Source: DASZTV01 sp035548055 (GTDB lineage Bacteria; Actinomycetota; Actinomycetes; JAFAQI01). Taken from it: a DNA stretch of 13,681 bases. This document shows positions 13,559-13,681 of this stretch, one piece after another. The translations under genes were made by a program, and so were the position numbers. Numbering within the stretch: position 1 is the stretch's first letter; the number at the start of each line of letters is the position of its first letter. The stretch spans positions 1 through 13,681 of the forward strand of contig DASZTL010000071.1 of NCBI GenBank assembly GCA_035548055.1, read 5' to 3'. Below the pieces are notes generated by a model. The model saw nothing but the letters and a program-made list of their open reading frames with translations, did no database searches and had not been told where the DNA came from.

Positions 13559-13681
13559 ATGCCGAAGAAGGAAGGCGCCATCGAGATCGAGGGGCGCGTG
13601 GTCGAGCCGTTGCCGAACGCAATGTTCCGCGTCGAGCTCGCCAACGGGCACCGGGTCTTGGCCCACATCAGCGGCAAGATG
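13559..13681 (+). CDS. infA: Translation initiation factor IF-1, 5' part (cut by window end)
   Basis: IF-1 binds the 30S A site with IF-2 and IF-3 during initiation. The first 41 codons are present out of about 73 in the family. They begin MPKKEGAIEIEGRVVEPLPN and continue AMFRVELANGHRVLAHISGK, the conserved OB-fold start. GGAGG at 13552-13556 lies only two bases before the ATG, a short spacing, but the N-terminus matches the family and no other start fits. The gene has its own promoter and is separated from map by 166 bp, the longest gap in the window. In other actinobacteria infA is followed by rpmJ, rpsM and the alpha operon; that part lies outside the window. Confidence 0.97.
   Translation, partial: MPKKEGAIEIEGRVVEPLPNAMFRVELANGHRVLAHISGKM

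Overview
This window comes from a GC-rich bacterium, almost certainly an actinomycete (Actinomycetota). It carries the conserved tuf - S10 - spc - secY/adk/map - infA ribosomal protein region. The assignment rests on the GC-rich third codon positions, several GTG starts, the zinc-type 61-aa S14, the long acidic tail on S3, the Arg/Gly-rich N-terminus of S5 and the close actinobacterial character of every protein. Adenylate kinase has the long, four-cysteine LID. That argues against mycobacteria, whose enzyme is short as I remember it, but I cannot name a genus. All genes are on the + strand and the window is almost entirely coding.

Layout: 1-825 is the 3' two thirds of tuf (EF-Tu), followed by a perfect 16-bp terminator-like stem. 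923-5780 is the S10 block: rpsJ, rplC, rplD, rplW, rplB, rpsS, rplV, rpsC, rplP. 5836-10481 continues with rpmC and rpsQ and then the spc block: rplN, rplX, rplE, rpsN, rpsH, rplF, rplR, rpsE, rpmD, rplO. 10544-13392 holds secY, adk and map. A second strong hairpin follows map, then a good sigma70-type promoter and the first 41 codons of infA, cut by the window end.

The genes make ribosomal proteins of both subunits, the elongation and initiation factors that work on the ribosome, the SecY channel that receives nascent membrane proteins, the methionine aminopeptidase that trims nascent chains, and adenylate kinase for nucleotide balance. Most junctions are TGATG or ATGA overlaps or zero-gap joins, so translational coupling is probably general. 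No gap exceeds 166 bp.

I found no accessory gene, mobile element, CRISPR array, tRNA or new enzymatic system. This is a core, highly conserved region. The items worth a second look are small: structured spacers inside the otherwise overlapping operon (rplP-rpmC and especially rpsN-rpsH), the lack of a visible promoter in the 97-bp tuf-rpsJ gap, a codon-phased 9-bp repeat at the end of rplD whose last unit supplies the rplW ribosome binding site, an L24 that keeps a complete zinc-ribbon cysteine set, and an S8 with a loop insertion.
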